DNA of 40,400 nucleotides from JBBSHJ01 sp038253135 (lineage in GTDB: Bacteria; Actinomycetota; Actinomycetes; Mycobacteriales; QHCD01), in the NCBI GenBank assembly GCA_038253135.1, contig JBBSHJ010000021.1, forward strand, positions 1 through 40,400, in the 5' to 3' direction. This document shows, one piece after another, positions 1 to 9,008 of the stretch (its first letter is position 1; each line of letters begins with the position of its first letter). The position numbers were made by a program, and so were the translations under genes. Under the pieces are notes generated by a model. It had not been told where the DNA came from. It saw nothing but the letters and a program-made list of their open reading frames with translations, and made no database searches.

Positions 1-232
1 CCCGTCTGCCCGACGCGCGGAGCACGATCACCGGCCTGCCGTCGAGCTCGTCGACGCTCTCGGCCTGGATCACGGCGACCGTCATCGCCCGGCCCAGATC
101 GCCCGGTACCCGGCCGACGTGGTGCTCGTGCAGCACCGTGGCGTCGTCGTCGAGTACGTCGTGATCGCAGTCGCACCAGGTCGGGCAGGTCGCCACGACC
201 CGGCGTCCGTCGTTCGTCTGTTGCTCTGGCAT
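1..232 (-). CDS. DUF6907-like small protein, 3' end beyond window
   Basis: The minus strand reads open from an ATG at 232 to the window edge, giving 77 residues without a stop. The protein begins MPEQQTNDGRRVVATCPTWC and carries a Cys/His-rich start (ATCPTWCDCDHD, then TVLHEHHVG), followed by a beta-rich stretch ending VIVLRASGRR. The pattern C-x2-WC-x-C-DH plus a later HEHH resembles the actinobacterial DUF6907 family, whose function is unknown; the family name is from memory. A GAGGGG ribosome-binding site sits about 9 nt before the ATG. The gene is divergent from the Tad genes and lies directly against a fragment that looks like a truncated tadC. The C-terminus is outside the window, so the length cannot be judged. 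Confidence 0.6.
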   Translation of the reverse strand, partial: MPEQQTNDGRRVVATCPTWCDCDHDVLDDDATVLHEHHVGRVPGDLGRAMTVAVIQAESVDELDGRPVIVLRASGRR

Positions 233-278
233 GGCGTGGTACCCCTCGTCGTCCTCGGCCGCGCATTGCGGCCAGTAG

Positions 279-386
279 AGGGTAAGAGTCGCCATATGTG
301 TCCCGGTGGTTTTCCTCGTCCTGCCGGTCACCGTCGTCTTTGCGTTGTATCCGGGTTTCATCAGCATTGTTCAACTGGCTCGATGA
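279..386 (+). pseudogene. Probable tadC (T2SS F family) C-terminal remnant
   Basis: From a stop at 276-278 to a TGA at 384-386 this frame reads RVRVAICVPVVFLVLPVTVV, then FALYPGFISIVQLAR. A hydrophobic helix closing with ALYPG is typical of the last membrane segment of TadB/TadC-type secretion F proteins, which sit directly upstream of the Flp/TadE genes in Tad loci, as here. Only about 35 residues remain, there is no ATG, and the upstream part is replaced by a gene on the opposite strand. I therefore read it as the tail of a deleted tadC. It could instead be a small membrane protein started at the GTG at 306. The family match is from memory. Confidence 0.45.
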
Positions 387-415
387 GCCAGCCTCATCGA
401 CAGGGAGGTAAAACA

Positions 416-619
416 ATGAGCGTGACACGTCTGATCTGGCGGTTACGGACCGCTGTTTACGTGCTGGCGGGACGGTTACGCCGGTCCGCGGATCGCGGCG
501 ACATTCCCGGCTGGGTACTCGTCACTCTGATGTCGGCGGTGCTTGCGGTTGCGATCATCGCCAGCTTCAAGGGCCCGATGCTCAGCGCATTGAACAGGGC
601 GATCAACTCGATCAAATGA
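416..619 (+). CDS. Small Flp-pilin-like membrane protein of Tad locus
   Basis: This 67-residue protein starts at the ATG at 416, which has a strong AGGGAGG site 7 nt upstream; a longer reading to 119 has no such support. A basic N-terminus (residues 1-28) is followed by GDIPGWVLVTLMSAVLAVAI, a single membrane helix, and a short tail ending ALNRAINSIK. The size, the basic leader and the Gly before the helix resemble Flp/Fap pilins processed by a TadV-type peptidase, although the usual Glu at +5 is missing. Its stop overlaps the next gene's start (ATGA, 616-619), so it is translationally coupled to the TadE-like gene. Role as pilin or pilin-like subunit is inferred from context. Confidence 0.65.
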   Translation: MSVTRLIWRLRTAVYVLAGRLRRSADRGDIPGWVLVTLMSAVLAVAIIASFKGPMLSALNRAINSIK

Positions 620-1050
620 TCGAGCCGCGGGGCGTCGTACGCGGCGCGACTGCGCGCCGGCACGGTGCCGCTGGCGACTGTGGAGCCGCCATCGTGGACT
701 TCGTCTTCGTTTTCATCATGCTCATCATGTTGCTGATGGGCATCATGCAGGTCGCTGTCTACCTCCATGTCCGCAACGTGCTTGCCGCGAGCGCGGCGTC
801 CGGTGCTCGCCATGCCGCGAGCCTGGGCGCATCGGATGCGTCCGCGGCCGCCGAAGCCCAGCGCCTGGTCGCCGCCGGTCTGGGCGCGGGCGTCGCGGAC
901 TCGATGCGGTGCACGGCCGGGGCGGCGACCGGCTCCGCCGGTGAGGAACAGGTCGTGCTGCGCTGCTCGGCGCACGTCCCGGTCCTTTTCGGGCTGCTTG
1001 GCAACATGCCCGGGCCGACGGTCACCGCTCATTCGATCAAGGAAGGCTGA
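616..1050 (+). CDS. TadE-like pilus assembly protein
   Basis: The protein has 144 residues and its start overlaps the upstream stop by 4 nt. After about 20 polar residues it has the TadE-type motif GAAIVDF followed by a membrane helix (VFVFIMLIMLLMGIMQVAVYL), then an Ala-rich extracytoplasmic part with two Cys (RCTAGAA and LRCSAHV) that could form a disulfide. TadE proteins are minor pseudopilin-like components of the Tad/Flp pilus. In most of them the acidic residue before the helix is Glu; here it is Asp. The neighbouring genes are a pilin-like protein and a second TadE-like protein, which supports the assignment. Confidence 0.8.
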   Translation: MIEPRGVVRGATARRHGAAGDCGAAIVDFVFVFIMLIMLLMGIMQVAVYLHVRNVLAASAASGARHAASLGASDASAAAEAQRLVAAGLGAGVADSMRCTAGAATGSAGEEQVVLRCSAHVPVLFGLLGNMPGPTVTAHSIKEG

Positions 1051-1052
1051 CC

Positions 1053-1580
1053 GTGGACGGGGTCGCGGGCCCGCTCCGGTACCTGGTGCGCGCGGCGATG
1101 CGTCGAGTGCGCGGCGATGCCGGTACGGCGCTCGTCGAATTCATTTTCGTCGGCCTCATCCTGCTGGTGCCGCTGGTCTACCTGGTTATCGCGCTGGCAT
1201 CGATCGAGCGCAACACCTATGGAGCCACCGAGGCCGCGCGGGAAGCGGGCCGGACCTTCGCTCGGACGGGGGATGCGTCGGCCGCGGCCTACGCCGCCAG
1301 GATCGCGCTGGAGGATCAGCACGCCGGAAGCTCGGATCTCGCCCTCGGGGCGACCGAGGTCGGCGGATCGTGTGAGGGGTCGATGACCGCCCTGGATCCG
1401 TCGCTGCTGGCACCCGGGAAATCCTTCCAGATGTGCGTCGTACGCTCGATGACGGTGCCCGGCATTCCCCGGTTCCTGGACCCGGGCCGCAACACCGTGA
1501 CCGGCGAATTCGTCGTCCATGTCGACGACTACGCCACCGGTGCGCCGGCGCACGAGGCGAGCACCGGCCACAACGGCTGA
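1053..1580 (+). CDS. TadE/TadF-like pilus assembly protein
   Basis: This 175-residue protein starts at a GTG 2 nt after the upstream stop, so it is in the same operon. Residues 1-25 are basic, then GTALVEF leads into a helix (IFVGLILLVPLVYLVIALAS), the canonical TadE arrangement with the conserved Glu. The rest is a secreted domain with Cys in GGSCEGS and FQMCVVR. It is the last gene of the Tad cluster here; the ATPase, TadB/C and secretin-like genes are not in the window. A TadE or TadF role cannot be separated by eye. Confidence 0.78.
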   Translation: MDGVAGPLRYLVRAAMRRVRGDAGTALVEFIFVGLILLVPLVYLVIALASIERNTYGATEAAREAGRTFARTGDASAAAYAARIALEDQHAGSSDLALGATEVGGSCEGSMTALDPSLLAPGKSFQMCVVRSMTVPGIPRFLDPGRNTVTGEFVVHVDDYATGAPAHEASTGHNG

Positions 1581-1664
1581 CCGGTCGCGCGTCTCGGCCC
1601 GGGCATCGAAGCGGGACGCGGTGCCGACGGCTGAGTGCCGGTCGGGCCGGCCAGGGCGCGGTGA

Positions 1665-1676
1665 GAAAACGATTGC
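1665..1676. promoter_or_regulatory. Candidate LacI-family operator
   Basis: GAAAACGATTGC fits the common LacI-family pattern GAAAnCGnTTnC with a central CG. An overlapping perfect inverted repeat, GATTGC-TGC-GCAATC, covers 1671-1685. The sites lie about 115 bp before the sugar-binding protein gene, a typical place for a sugar-responsive repressor site. No LacI-type regulator is in the window, so the partner is unknown. Confidence 0.4.
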
Positions 1677-1791
1677 TGCGCAATCTTGTGGGGAAGACGC
1701 TCGAGGTTCACACTATCAATCAGCCGGCGTCGCCCGGCCGATTGCGGGTCGCACCTGTTCCCTTTCACGGGACCGAGCCAAGGGAGCCATC

Positions 1792-3141
1792 ATGCCGGTA
1801 CGACGACAGCTGCGGCCGCGCTACGTCGCGGTCGCCGCTCTGGGACTGGTCCTGCTCGTCCTCGCGGCGTGTGGATCGAGCGGGTCGTCGACGTCGGCCG
1901 GACCGGCGAAAGGGTTCAAGCCGGGCGTTCTGGACAAGCAGTACAGCGGTACGACGATCGAGGTGCTGGTGCCGTCGTGGGCGGCCCAGCCGAAGGCGTC
2001 GATCGCGGCTTTCACCCGGGTGACCGGCATCAAGGTGCACCAGCAGACGCTCGACTTCAACACGCTGCACGACAAGATCGTGACCTCCGAGGCGGCGGGC
2101 AACTCACCCGCGGACGTCACGGAGGTGGACTGGACCTGGGTCTCGCAGTTCGGCAAGGCCCGCTGGTACGCCGATCTCGGCAAGTTCCTGCCCGGCTCGA
2201 CCATCTCCACTGACGTCGGCTCGCCGATCTTCCAGCTCGACGGCAAGCAGCTGGCGGTGCCATACAACCTCGACTTCCGCGGCATGGTCGTCGACATGAC
2301 CGTGCTCAAGAAGGCCGGGATCACGTCGGCGCCGACGACCTGGCAGCAGGTCATCACCGCCGGGCAGGCGCTGCGGTCCAAGGCCGGTCTGGCCAACCCG
2401 ATCGCGCTGCCCCTCTCGATCACCGAGGGCAGCGCGACACCGTGGTACGCGCTGACCAAGGCGGCCGGCGGCCAAGTCCTCGACAAGGACCAGAACCCCG
2501 CCTTCGGCGGGTCGGGGTCCGCCGGTGCGGACGCACTGACCTTCGTCAAGTCCCTCTACGGCGACAAGCTGCTGGCCCCGGGCTCGGTCAACCTCTCCGA
2601 CCAGGACGTGACCAACGAATTCCTGTCCGGCCAGGCCGCGATCATCCCGAGCGCGTCGCCCGGATTGCTGTCGGCGGCCAAGGGCGCCGACAACTCGAAG
2701 ATCGCCGACCACGACGTTCAATTCGTCTCCGTGCCGGGCAAGACGGCCGCGGCGAGCAACCTCGTCGGTCTGCAGGAGGGGCTGGGCATTCCGGCCCGAT
2801 CGAAACACCGGGAAGCCGCGGCGGAATTCGTCTACTGGTGGCAGCAGACCAAGGCGCAGGTCACGTCGTACACCGATCCCAACATGGGTAACGTGCCCTC
2901 GCAGAAGGACGCCCTCGCCGCGCTGGTGGGCCAGAACAAGCTGCTCGGCGGCGCTGCGATCGTCAGGCTGAGCAAGGAGGTCGGGCCGGCCTTCTCCGGG
3001 CCCGCGCCGACCTGGTATTCCCAGTTCAGCACCGATGTCGCCTCGATGCTGCAGTCGGTGGCCGAAGGGCACCGCAGCGCGGCGGCCGGCATCAAGCAGC
3101 TCGAGCAACAGACGAAGTCCTTGAAGGCCAGCGGAAAGTGA
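1792..3141 (+). CDS. Sugar ABC transporter, solute-binding lipoprotein (CUT1)
   Basis: The 449-residue protein starts at the ATG at 1792, preceded by AGGGAG; longer readings run into the intergenic region. It has a basic N-terminus, a hydrophobic stretch and a lipobox LAAC with the lipidated Cys at residue 27, followed by a Ser/Gly linker. The mature part resembles family 1 extracellular binding proteins, for example VLVPSWAAQPKASIAAFTRV near the start, a W-rich sugar-binding cleft and YWWQQTKA near the end. It should bind a sugar or oligosaccharide outside the membrane and deliver it to the two permeases, which overlap it in series. No ATP-binding subunit is encoded here; a shared MsiK-type ATPase is the usual solution in actinobacteria. 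The substrate cannot be told. Confidence 0.88.
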   Translation: MPVRRQLRPRYVAVAALGLVLLVLAACGSSGSSTSAGPAKGFKPGVLDKQYSGTTIEVLVPSWAAQPKASIAAFTRVTGIKVHQQTLDFNTLHDKIVTSEAAGNSPADVTEVDWTWVSQFGKARWYADLGKFLPGSTISTDVGSPIFQLDGKQLAVPYNLDFRGMVVDMTVLKKAGITSAPTTWQQVITAGQALRSKAGLANPIALPLSITEGSATPWYALTKAAGGQVLDKDQNPAFGGSGSAGADALTFVKSLYGDKLLAPGSVNLSDQDVTNEFLSGQAAIIPSASPGLLSAAKGADNSKIADHDVQFVSVPGKTAAASNLVGLQEGLGIPARSKHREAAAEFVYWWQQTKAQVTSYTDPNMGNVPSQKDALAALVGQNKLLGGAAIVRLSKEVGPAFSGPAPTWYSQFSTDVASMLQSVAEGHRSAAAGIKQLEQQTKSLKASGK

Positions 3142-4001
3142 GGCTCCGGCAGCACCTGCTGCTGGCCCCGTGCGTCATCCTCATCGCCGTCCTCGTCCTG
3201 TGGCCCATGGGCACGAGCATCTACCAGAGCGTCCACGAGGACACTCCGCTCGACCCGGCCAACCCCTTCGTCGGGACCCGCAACTACCGCTTCGTCGCCT
3301 CCGACCCGGCATTCGTGCAGGCGGTCAAGAACACCTCGCAATACCTGCTTGTCGCGACCGTCGCCTCGCTGATCATCGGACTGGCGATGGCGCTCTGGCT
3401 GCACAGCCTGCGCCGGTCCCGCGGCCCGGCTCTGGTCCTGGTCGTGCTGCCGTGGGCCGTCCCCGGCACCGTCGTCGGGGTCCTGTGGTCATTCATCTTG
3501 AATCCCACCGAGTCGGGTCTGCTCAATTCTCTGCTGGTCCGCCTGCACGTGGTGTCCTCCCCGGTGGTGTGGCTGGCGCATCCCTTCACCGGCATCCTCT
3601 TCATCACGTTGAGCCTGGTGTGGCAGACCGTTCCGATCGCCGCCCTGATCCTCTTCGCCGGCCTGGAGGCGATCCCTGCCGAGCTGGCCGAGTCCGCGCG
3701 CGTCGACGGCGCGGGCGTCCTCGACCAGTTCACCCACCTCACGCTGCCGCTGCTGCGACCGGCGCTGGCGATCTCCCTGCTCAACGCCGGGATCCTGGCT
3801 ATCGGCATCTATGACCAGGTCTATGTCCTGGCCGGCTTCTCGCCGGACACGCTGCCGGTCGTCGGGAAGATCTATACCTATTCCTTCCGTGATTTCACCT
3901 TCGGCTACGGGATCGCGGCGTCGGTCTTCGTGACTTTGGCGACGGTCGTGGTGAGCTTGTTCTACCTCAAGGTCGTCTACCGGGAAGTGAGCTTCTCGTG
4001 A
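3138..4001 (+). CDS. Sugar ABC transporter permease, MalF-type
   Basis: The 287-residue membrane protein starts at a GTG overlapping the stop of the binding protein gene (GTGA). It has six apparent membrane helices and, near residues 180-200, the cytoplasmic EAA loop (EAIPAELAESARVDGAGVLD) that contacts the ATPase in CUT1 importers. The first helix follows only a few residues (LLLAPCVILIAVLVLWPMG), as in short MalF/UgpA-type permeases. It pairs with the next gene to form the transmembrane channel. Confidence 0.9.
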   Translation: MRLRQHLLLAPCVILIAVLVLWPMGTSIYQSVHEDTPLDPANPFVGTRNYRFVASDPAFVQAVKNTSQYLLVATVASLIIGLAMALWLHSLRRSRGPALVLVVLPWAVPGTVVGVLWSFILNPTESGLLNSLLVRLHVVSSPVVWLAHPFTGILFITLSLVWQTVPIAALILFAGLEAIPAELAESARVDGAGVLDQFTHLTLPLLRPALAISLLNAGILAIGIYDQVYVLAGFSPDTLPVVGKIYTYSFRDFTFGYGIAASVFVTLATVVVSLFYLKVVYREVSFS

Positions 4002-4876
4002 GCGACGCGCTGGGCGTCGTACGCCGGCGTCGGCACCGGCCGAGCCGACGGGCTATCACGGCAAAGATCGTCGTCGGGGTGCTGATCGGGCTCTGGTCGA
4101 TCCTGCCGCTCTACTGGGGGCTGGTGCTGAGCGTCTCCACGCCGGCCGCGATCCACCGGGTGCCGGTCTCCTTCGTGCCCAGCACGATCACCGGTGACAA
4201 TTACCGGCGGTTGCTCAACGGCTCGTCCGACATTTCGACGACCTTTCTACGCGCGCTTGGCAATTCCAGCCTGGAGGCCGTTTCGGTCACCGCACTCACC
4301 CTCGTGATCGCCCTTCCGGCGGCGTACGGCTTCGTGCGGATCAGGTCGCGGCCGGCCACGGTCGGATTCATGCTGGTGATCTTCACCCTGGCCGTGCCGG
4401 CCTATTTCGTCCTCATTCCGCTGTTCCAGATGGCCAGCCGGATCCATCAGGTGAATACCTACCAGGCGGTGATCGCCATCTTGTGCTCGGCGGCGATGCC
4501 GCTGGCGGTGTGGATCCTGCGCAGCCACATCGCGTCGATCCCCGTGGACATCGAGCACGCCGCTCGCCTGGACGGCGCGGGCAACCTGACGCTGCTGACG
4601 AGGATCATCGCGCCGCTGGTCGCGCCCGGATGTGTCGCGGCCGGGATCGTGACCTTCCTCGGCGCGTGGGGTGCGTTTCTCATTCCCGCGGTGTTCTCCA
4701 ACACGGTCGGCACCCAGCCACTCACCGTCCTGATCCCGCAATATGCGAGCAAGTACGCACAGGACTACGGGCTGCAGGCCGCGGCGGCGATCGTCGCGCT
4801 GATCCCGCCGGCGGTGCTCGTGGTGCTGTTGCGCCGCTACCTGCTCAGCGGCATCCTCTCCGGCGCCGGCCGGTAG
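3998..4876 (+). CDS. Sugar ABC transporter permease, MalG-type
   Basis: The 292-residue protein starts at a GTG overlapping the upstream stop (GTGA). A basic N-terminus is followed by six helices, with a large loop carrying the typical TGDNYRRLL segment after the first. The EAA-loop equivalent is SIPVDIEHAARLDGAGNL near residues 178-195. Order (binding protein, MalF-type, MalG-type) and coupling identify a CUT1 importer operon. It is the last gene of the operon; about 150 nt separate it from prfB. Confidence 0.9.
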   Translation: MSDALGVVRRRRHRPSRRAITAKIVVGVLIGLWSILPLYWGLVLSVSTPAAIHRVPVSFVPSTITGDNYRRLLNGSSDISTTFLRALGNSSLEAVSVTALTLVIALPAAYGFVRIRSRPATVGFMLVIFTLAVPAYFVLIPLFQMASRIHQVNTYQAVIAILCSAAMPLAVWILRSHIASIPVDIEHAARLDGAGNLTLLTRIIAPLVAPGCVAAGIVTFLGAWGAFLIPAVFSNTVGTQPLTVLIPQYASKYAQDYGLQAAAAIVALIPPAVLVVLLRRYLLSGILSGAGR

Positions 4877-5012
4877 TCCGATCGTCACCGCAGGCTCGAT
4901 GGCGCCCGCTATGCGACGGAGTGCTGCACCAACTGCCAGGATCTTCCGCAGCGATGATCCGACCGCGAGCTCGCGGCCGGCTCGCGAACGACCGACAGGG
5001 TGACACCTGACG

Positions 5013-5018
5013 TACGCT
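5013..5018 (+). promoter_or_regulatory. -10 box of prfB, leaderless start
   Basis: TACGCT fits the actinobacterial -10 pattern TAnnnT and ends 8 nt before the GTG of prfB. With transcription starting about 7 nt after the box, the mRNA would begin at or next to the start codon. No Shine-Dalgarno sequence is present. Confidence 0.5.
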
Positions 5019-5026
5019 GGCGAGCT

Positions 5027-6136
5027 GTGACCGACTTCGCCACCGAATACAAGGAACTCGACGCCACGCTGACCTCCATCGAGACGGTTCTCGATCTGGA
5101 CACGCTGCGTGCCGAGGCGGCGAAGCTGGAAGCCGAGGCCGGCCGGCCCGACCTGTGGGACGACCAGGAGGCCGCGCAGCAGGTCAACAGCCGGCTCTCC
5201 GCCGTGCAGGGCGAGATCCGCCGGGTCGGCGAGCTGCGCAGCCGGATCGATGATCTCGGGGTGCTCTGGGATCTGGCCGAGGGCGAGAGCGACGCCGGCG
5301 TCAAGACCGAGGCGCTCACCGAACTGGCCGCACTGCAGCGCCAGGTGCAGGAGCTCGAGGTCCGCACGCTGCTCTCGGGCGAGTACGACGTGCGCGAGGC
5401 CCTCGTGACGGTCAAGTCCGAGGCCGGCGGCGTCGACGCCGCCGATTGGGCGCAGATGCTGTTGCGGATGTACCTGCGGTGGGCGGAGCGGCACGGCTAC
5501 GGCGCCGAGGTCTACGACACGTCGTACGCCGAGGAAGCCGGCATCAAGTCGGCCACCTTCGCCGTCAAGGCGCCGTACGCGTACGGGACCCTCGCCGGCG
5601 AGCACGGCACCCACCGGCTGGTGCGGATCAGCCCGTTCGACAACCAGAACCGCCGCCAGACCTCGTTCGCCGGCGTGGACGTCGTACCCGTCGTCGCGCA
5701 GACCGACCACATCGACGTCGACGAGAACGAGATCCGCATCGACGTCTTCCGCTCCTCCGGGCCAGGCGGGCAGAGCGTCAACACCACCGACTCGGCCGTG
5801 CGCATCACGCACCTGCCGACCGGCATCGTCGTGAGCTGTCAGAACGAGAAGAGCCAGATCCAGAACCGCGCCGCGGCCATGCGCGTGCTCCAGGCCAAGC
5901 TGCTCGAGCGCCGCCGCCAGGAGGACACCGACAAGATGAACGAGCTACGCGGCGACTCGGGCAACAGCTGGGGGAGCCAGATCCGCAGCTACGTGCTGCA
6001 TCCCTATCAGATGGTCAAGGACCTGCGCACCGAGGTCGAGACGGGCAATACCAGCTCGGTGCTGGACGGGGATATCGACGCGTTCATCGAGGCGGAGATC
6101 CGCTGGCGCCGGACTTCCGCGTCGACCGACGAGTGA
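5027..6136 (+). CDS. prfB: Peptide chain release factor 2
   Basis: The product (369 residues from the GTG at 5027) recognises UGA/UAA stop codons and triggers peptide release. The anticodon-like SPF motif is at residues 202-204 (RISPFDNQ) and the catalytic GGQ at 247-249 (SGPGGQSVN). The GTG is chosen because homologues begin close to DFATEYKELDATL and because a -10 box lies just upstream; nine more codons could be read to 5000. There is no in-frame UGA or programmed frameshift site near codon 25, unlike the E. coli gene. It opens the conserved prfB-ftsEX-smpB neighbourhood. Confidence 0.97.
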   Translation: MTDFATEYKELDATLTSIETVLDLDTLRAEAAKLEAEAGRPDLWDDQEAAQQVNSRLSAVQGEIRRVGELRSRIDDLGVLWDLAEGESDAGVKTEALTELAALQRQVQELEVRTLLSGEYDVREALVTVKSEAGGVDAADWAQMLLRMYLRWAERHGYGAEVYDTSYAEEAGIKSATFAVKAPYAYGTLAGEHGTHRLVRISPFDNQNRRQTSFAGVDVVPVVAQTDHIDVDENEIRIDVFRSSGPGGQSVNTTDSAVRITHLPTGIVVSCQNEKSQIQNRAAAMRVLQAKLLERRRQEDTDKMNELRGDSGNSWGSQIRSYVLHPYQMVKDLRTEVETGNTSSVLDGDIDAFIEAEIRWRRTSASTDE

Positions 6137-6220
6137 GAGAGCTTCGGAGGCTGACGATGCCGCGAGCACACGAGCGAGCGCCAGCGAGTGCGGGCGTCTC
6201 GAGCTGAACCGGCAGCGAGG

Positions 6221-6406
6221 CTAGGCGAATTTCACGTAGTAGGTCATGAGGCCGGCTACGAGGGCGGCGATAACGAGCAGCGGCACGAGGACGGCCTGCC
6301 AGTCGATGGTGTGGCGCATCTGATCGCGGGTCGAGCGGCAGACCGCGCAGCGGCCCTCGGAGATGCGTCCGGAGCAGGCGGCACACACCATGTCGTTGTG
6401 TCCCAT
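6221..6406 (-). CDS. Small zinc-ribbon, single-helix membrane protein
   Basis: The protein (61 residues from the ATG at 6406) has two Cys pairs, VCAACSG and RCAVCRS, that form a probable zinc ribbon at residues 7-24. A single membrane helix (AVLVPLLVIAALVAGLMTYYV) and a two-residue tail follow. The ATG at 6406 has GGGAGGG just upstream; an in-frame ATG at 6418 would add four residues. It lies between prfB and ftsE on the opposite strand and is divergent from ftsE. The layout (ribbon in the cytoplasm, C-terminal anchor) suggests a small membrane adaptor, but I do not recognise the family. Confidence 0.7.
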   Translation of the reverse strand: MGHNDMVCAACSGRISEGRCAVCRSTRDQMRHTIDWQAVLVPLLVIAALVAGLMTYYVKFA

Positions 6407-6626
6407 GTGCCCTCCCATGTATTGCAAAAGCACGGCCAGGCATCCGCCCACGCCGGGTGCGCTGCCGCGCAGCGCAAATATGTCTGCTGCTTAGAACGCC
6501 CAGTGTAGGCGTAAGTTCCACCGGGCGCCCGATCGGTGCAAACTTCCCGCCGCCGCCTGGCCGCACCCGCCCGGATGCGCGCGGCCGTGCCGACGGCGAT
6601 GGACCGGGAGGCACGGTCCGTAACGG

Positions 6627-6632
6627 TAGACT
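6627..6632 (+). promoter_or_regulatory. -10 box of ftsE, leaderless start
   Basis: TAGACT (TAnnnT) ends 8 nt before the GTG start of ftsE at 6641, with no ribosome-binding site between. The spacing matches leaderless transcripts of actinobacteria. Confidence 0.5.
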
Positions 6633-6640
6633 CCTCGCTC

Positions 6641-7326
<686 letters not shown>

Positions 7327-7330
<4 letters not shown>

Positions 7331-8208
7331 GGGCCGGCTTCGTCGCGCGGGAGGTATGGACCGGCCTCCGGCGCAACGTCACGATGACGTTGGCCATGAT
7401 CCTGACCACTGCCATCTCCCTGGTCCTGCTCGGCGCCGGAATCCTCATGGCCAAGCAGGTCGACGAGATGAAGAATCTCTACTACAGCAATGTGCAGGTC
7501 ACGATCTTCCTCGACCAGAAGATCACGTCCGTGCAGAAGACGACGCTGGTCTCGGAGCTGAAATCCCAGCCGGAGATCAAGAACTTCAGCTATGAGACTC
7601 AGGACCAGGCCTACAAGCGGTTCAAGAAGCTTTTCCAGCAGAACCCCGACATCATCAAGGGCACGCCGAAGAACTACATCCCGGCGGCGTACCACGTCGA
7701 ATTAAAAAATCCCGAGCGCTACAAGCTGGTGTCGAAGGCGTTCGACGGCAAGCCCGGCGTCTTCAAGGTGACAGCGGACGCCCAGGTTCTCGACAAGCTC
7801 TTCACGGTCCTCAACGGCCTACGCGACGGGGCCATCGTCGTCGCCATCGTGCAGGCCGTCGCCGCGTTGCTGCTGATCGCCAACACGATCCAGATCGCCG
7901 CGTATACAAGACGGACGGAGACCGGCATCATGCGCCTGGTCGGCGCTTCCCGGTGGTATGTGCAGTTCCCGTTCGTGGTCGAGGCGGCGCTGGCCGGGCT
8001 GATCGGGGCGGTCCTCGCCGTCGGCGGATTGGCGCTCACGAAGGTCTTCTTCATGGACCGCACTCTGAGGTCCCTGGTGAATTCCGGTTTCCTTCGACCC
8101 CTGCATTGGCACACCATTTGGGCAGTGACCCCGATACTCGGTGGGGTCGGGATCGTGCTCGGAGCTCTTGCGGCGTTGCTGACGTTGCGGCTCTACGTGC
8201 GGCTCTAG
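7327..8208 (+). CDS. ftsX: Cell division protein FtsX
   Basis: The 293-residue permease-like protein starts at a GTG overlapping the ftsE stop. It has the FtsX layout: a short cytoplasmic N-terminus, helix 1 (MTLAMILTTAISLVLLGAGILM), a large extracellular loop of roughly 130 residues that recruits hydrolases such as RipC in mycobacteria, then three more helices near the C-terminus (about 170-290) with the conserved ETGIMRLVGAS segment. Length and context match actinobacterial FtsX. Confidence 0.96.
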
Positions 8209-8306
8209 CCCAGCTCTAGCCCGCGGTACGCCGTCGGCGCGGGCGGACGGCGTACGGCAGCGGGCGGCGCGCGACCGGCGCGACGACGGCAGGGAAAGGA
8301 ACTCTG

Positions 8307-8825
8307 ATGGCATCCGGGCGATCGGGCACGAGCAGGCGCAGCGGCGCGCAGAAGGACGGCGGCCAGAAGGACGGCGGTCACCTGCTCGTCGCGTCCAACC
8401 GAAAGGCCCGGCATGACTACGCGATCCTCGACACCTACGAGGCCGGGATCGTGCTCACGGGCACGGAGGTCAAGGCGCTGCGGGCCGGTCGGGCCTCGCT
8501 CGTCGACGGCTTCGGATCGGTCCGCGACGGCGAGGTCTGGCTGGAGGGCGTGCACATCCCGGAGTACACCGAGGGGTCGTGGACCAATCACGCCCCGCGA
8601 CGCGCCCGCAAGCTGCTGATGCACCGGACCGAAATCGCCCGGCTGATCGGCAAGACGGCCGAGTCCGGCGTGACGCTGGTGCCGCTCTCGCTCTACTTCA
8701 GCCACGGGATCGCGAAGGTCGAGATCGCGCTGGCGCGGGGCAAGCGCGAGTACGACAAGCGGCACGCGCTCGCCGAGCGGGACGCCCGCCGCGAGATGGA
8801 GCGCGCCGTCTTCCGCCGCCGCTGA
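8307..8825 (+). CDS. smpB: SsrA-binding protein SmpB
   Basis: The 172-residue protein starts at an ATG with GGAAAGGA 6 nt upstream. After a Gly/Ser/Lys-rich extension of about 25 residues it has the SmpB fold: VASNRKARHDYAILDTYEAG, then GTEVKALRAGRASL and WLEGVHIPEY. The basic tail KREYDKRHALAERDARREME enters the mRNA channel. It binds tmRNA and rescues stalled ribosomes. Its partner RNA is in the same window (20442-20811) but about 11.6 kb away. Confidence 0.97.
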   Translation: MASGRSGTSRRSGAQKDGGQKDGGHLLVASNRKARHDYAILDTYEAGIVLTGTEVKALRAGRASLVDGFGSVRDGEVWLEGVHIPEYTEGSWTNHAPRRARKLLMHRTEIARLIGKTAESGVTLVPLSLYFSHGIAKVEIALARGKREYDKRHALAERDARREMERAVFRRR

Positions 8826-8882
8826 CGGCGTACCGCCGCCCCGCCTCGCCCACGCCCTGCGCTTCCCCGCCCGCCGATCTGC

Positions 8883-8900
8883 TCTTGTCTTAAGACAAGA
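8883..8900. promoter_or_regulatory. 18-bp perfect palindrome, operator-like
   Basis: TCTTGTCTTAAGACAAGA is a perfect dyad without a loop, AT-richer than its surroundings, between the convergent ends of smpB and the acyltransferase gene. Its form is that of a dimeric regulator site. There is no T-tract to support a terminator. The cognate regulator is unknown. Confidence 0.4.
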
Positions 8901-9008
8901 CGCGGTCCGGGGAGGGGAGGGACGCGCGGTACGGGTCTAAAGCGATTGGGCCGGTGGGAGGTGTCGGTGCCCGGGATGCGCCGAGTCGACGGGATCGGCG
9001 GTACGACG

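Noticed and set aside
4963..4976. Palindrome CCGCGAGCTCGCGG before prfB as terminator
   Set aside because: Without a loop or T-tract and only 14 bp in very GC-rich DNA; could be chance.
5027..5120. Programmed frameshift in prfB
   Set aside because: The frame is open from the start with no UGA near codon 25.
4247..5812. 521-residue minus-strand ORF across the permease and prfB
   Set aside because: Antisense to two certain genes, composition dominated by Arg, Asp, Gly and Val, no motif; a high-GC shadow.
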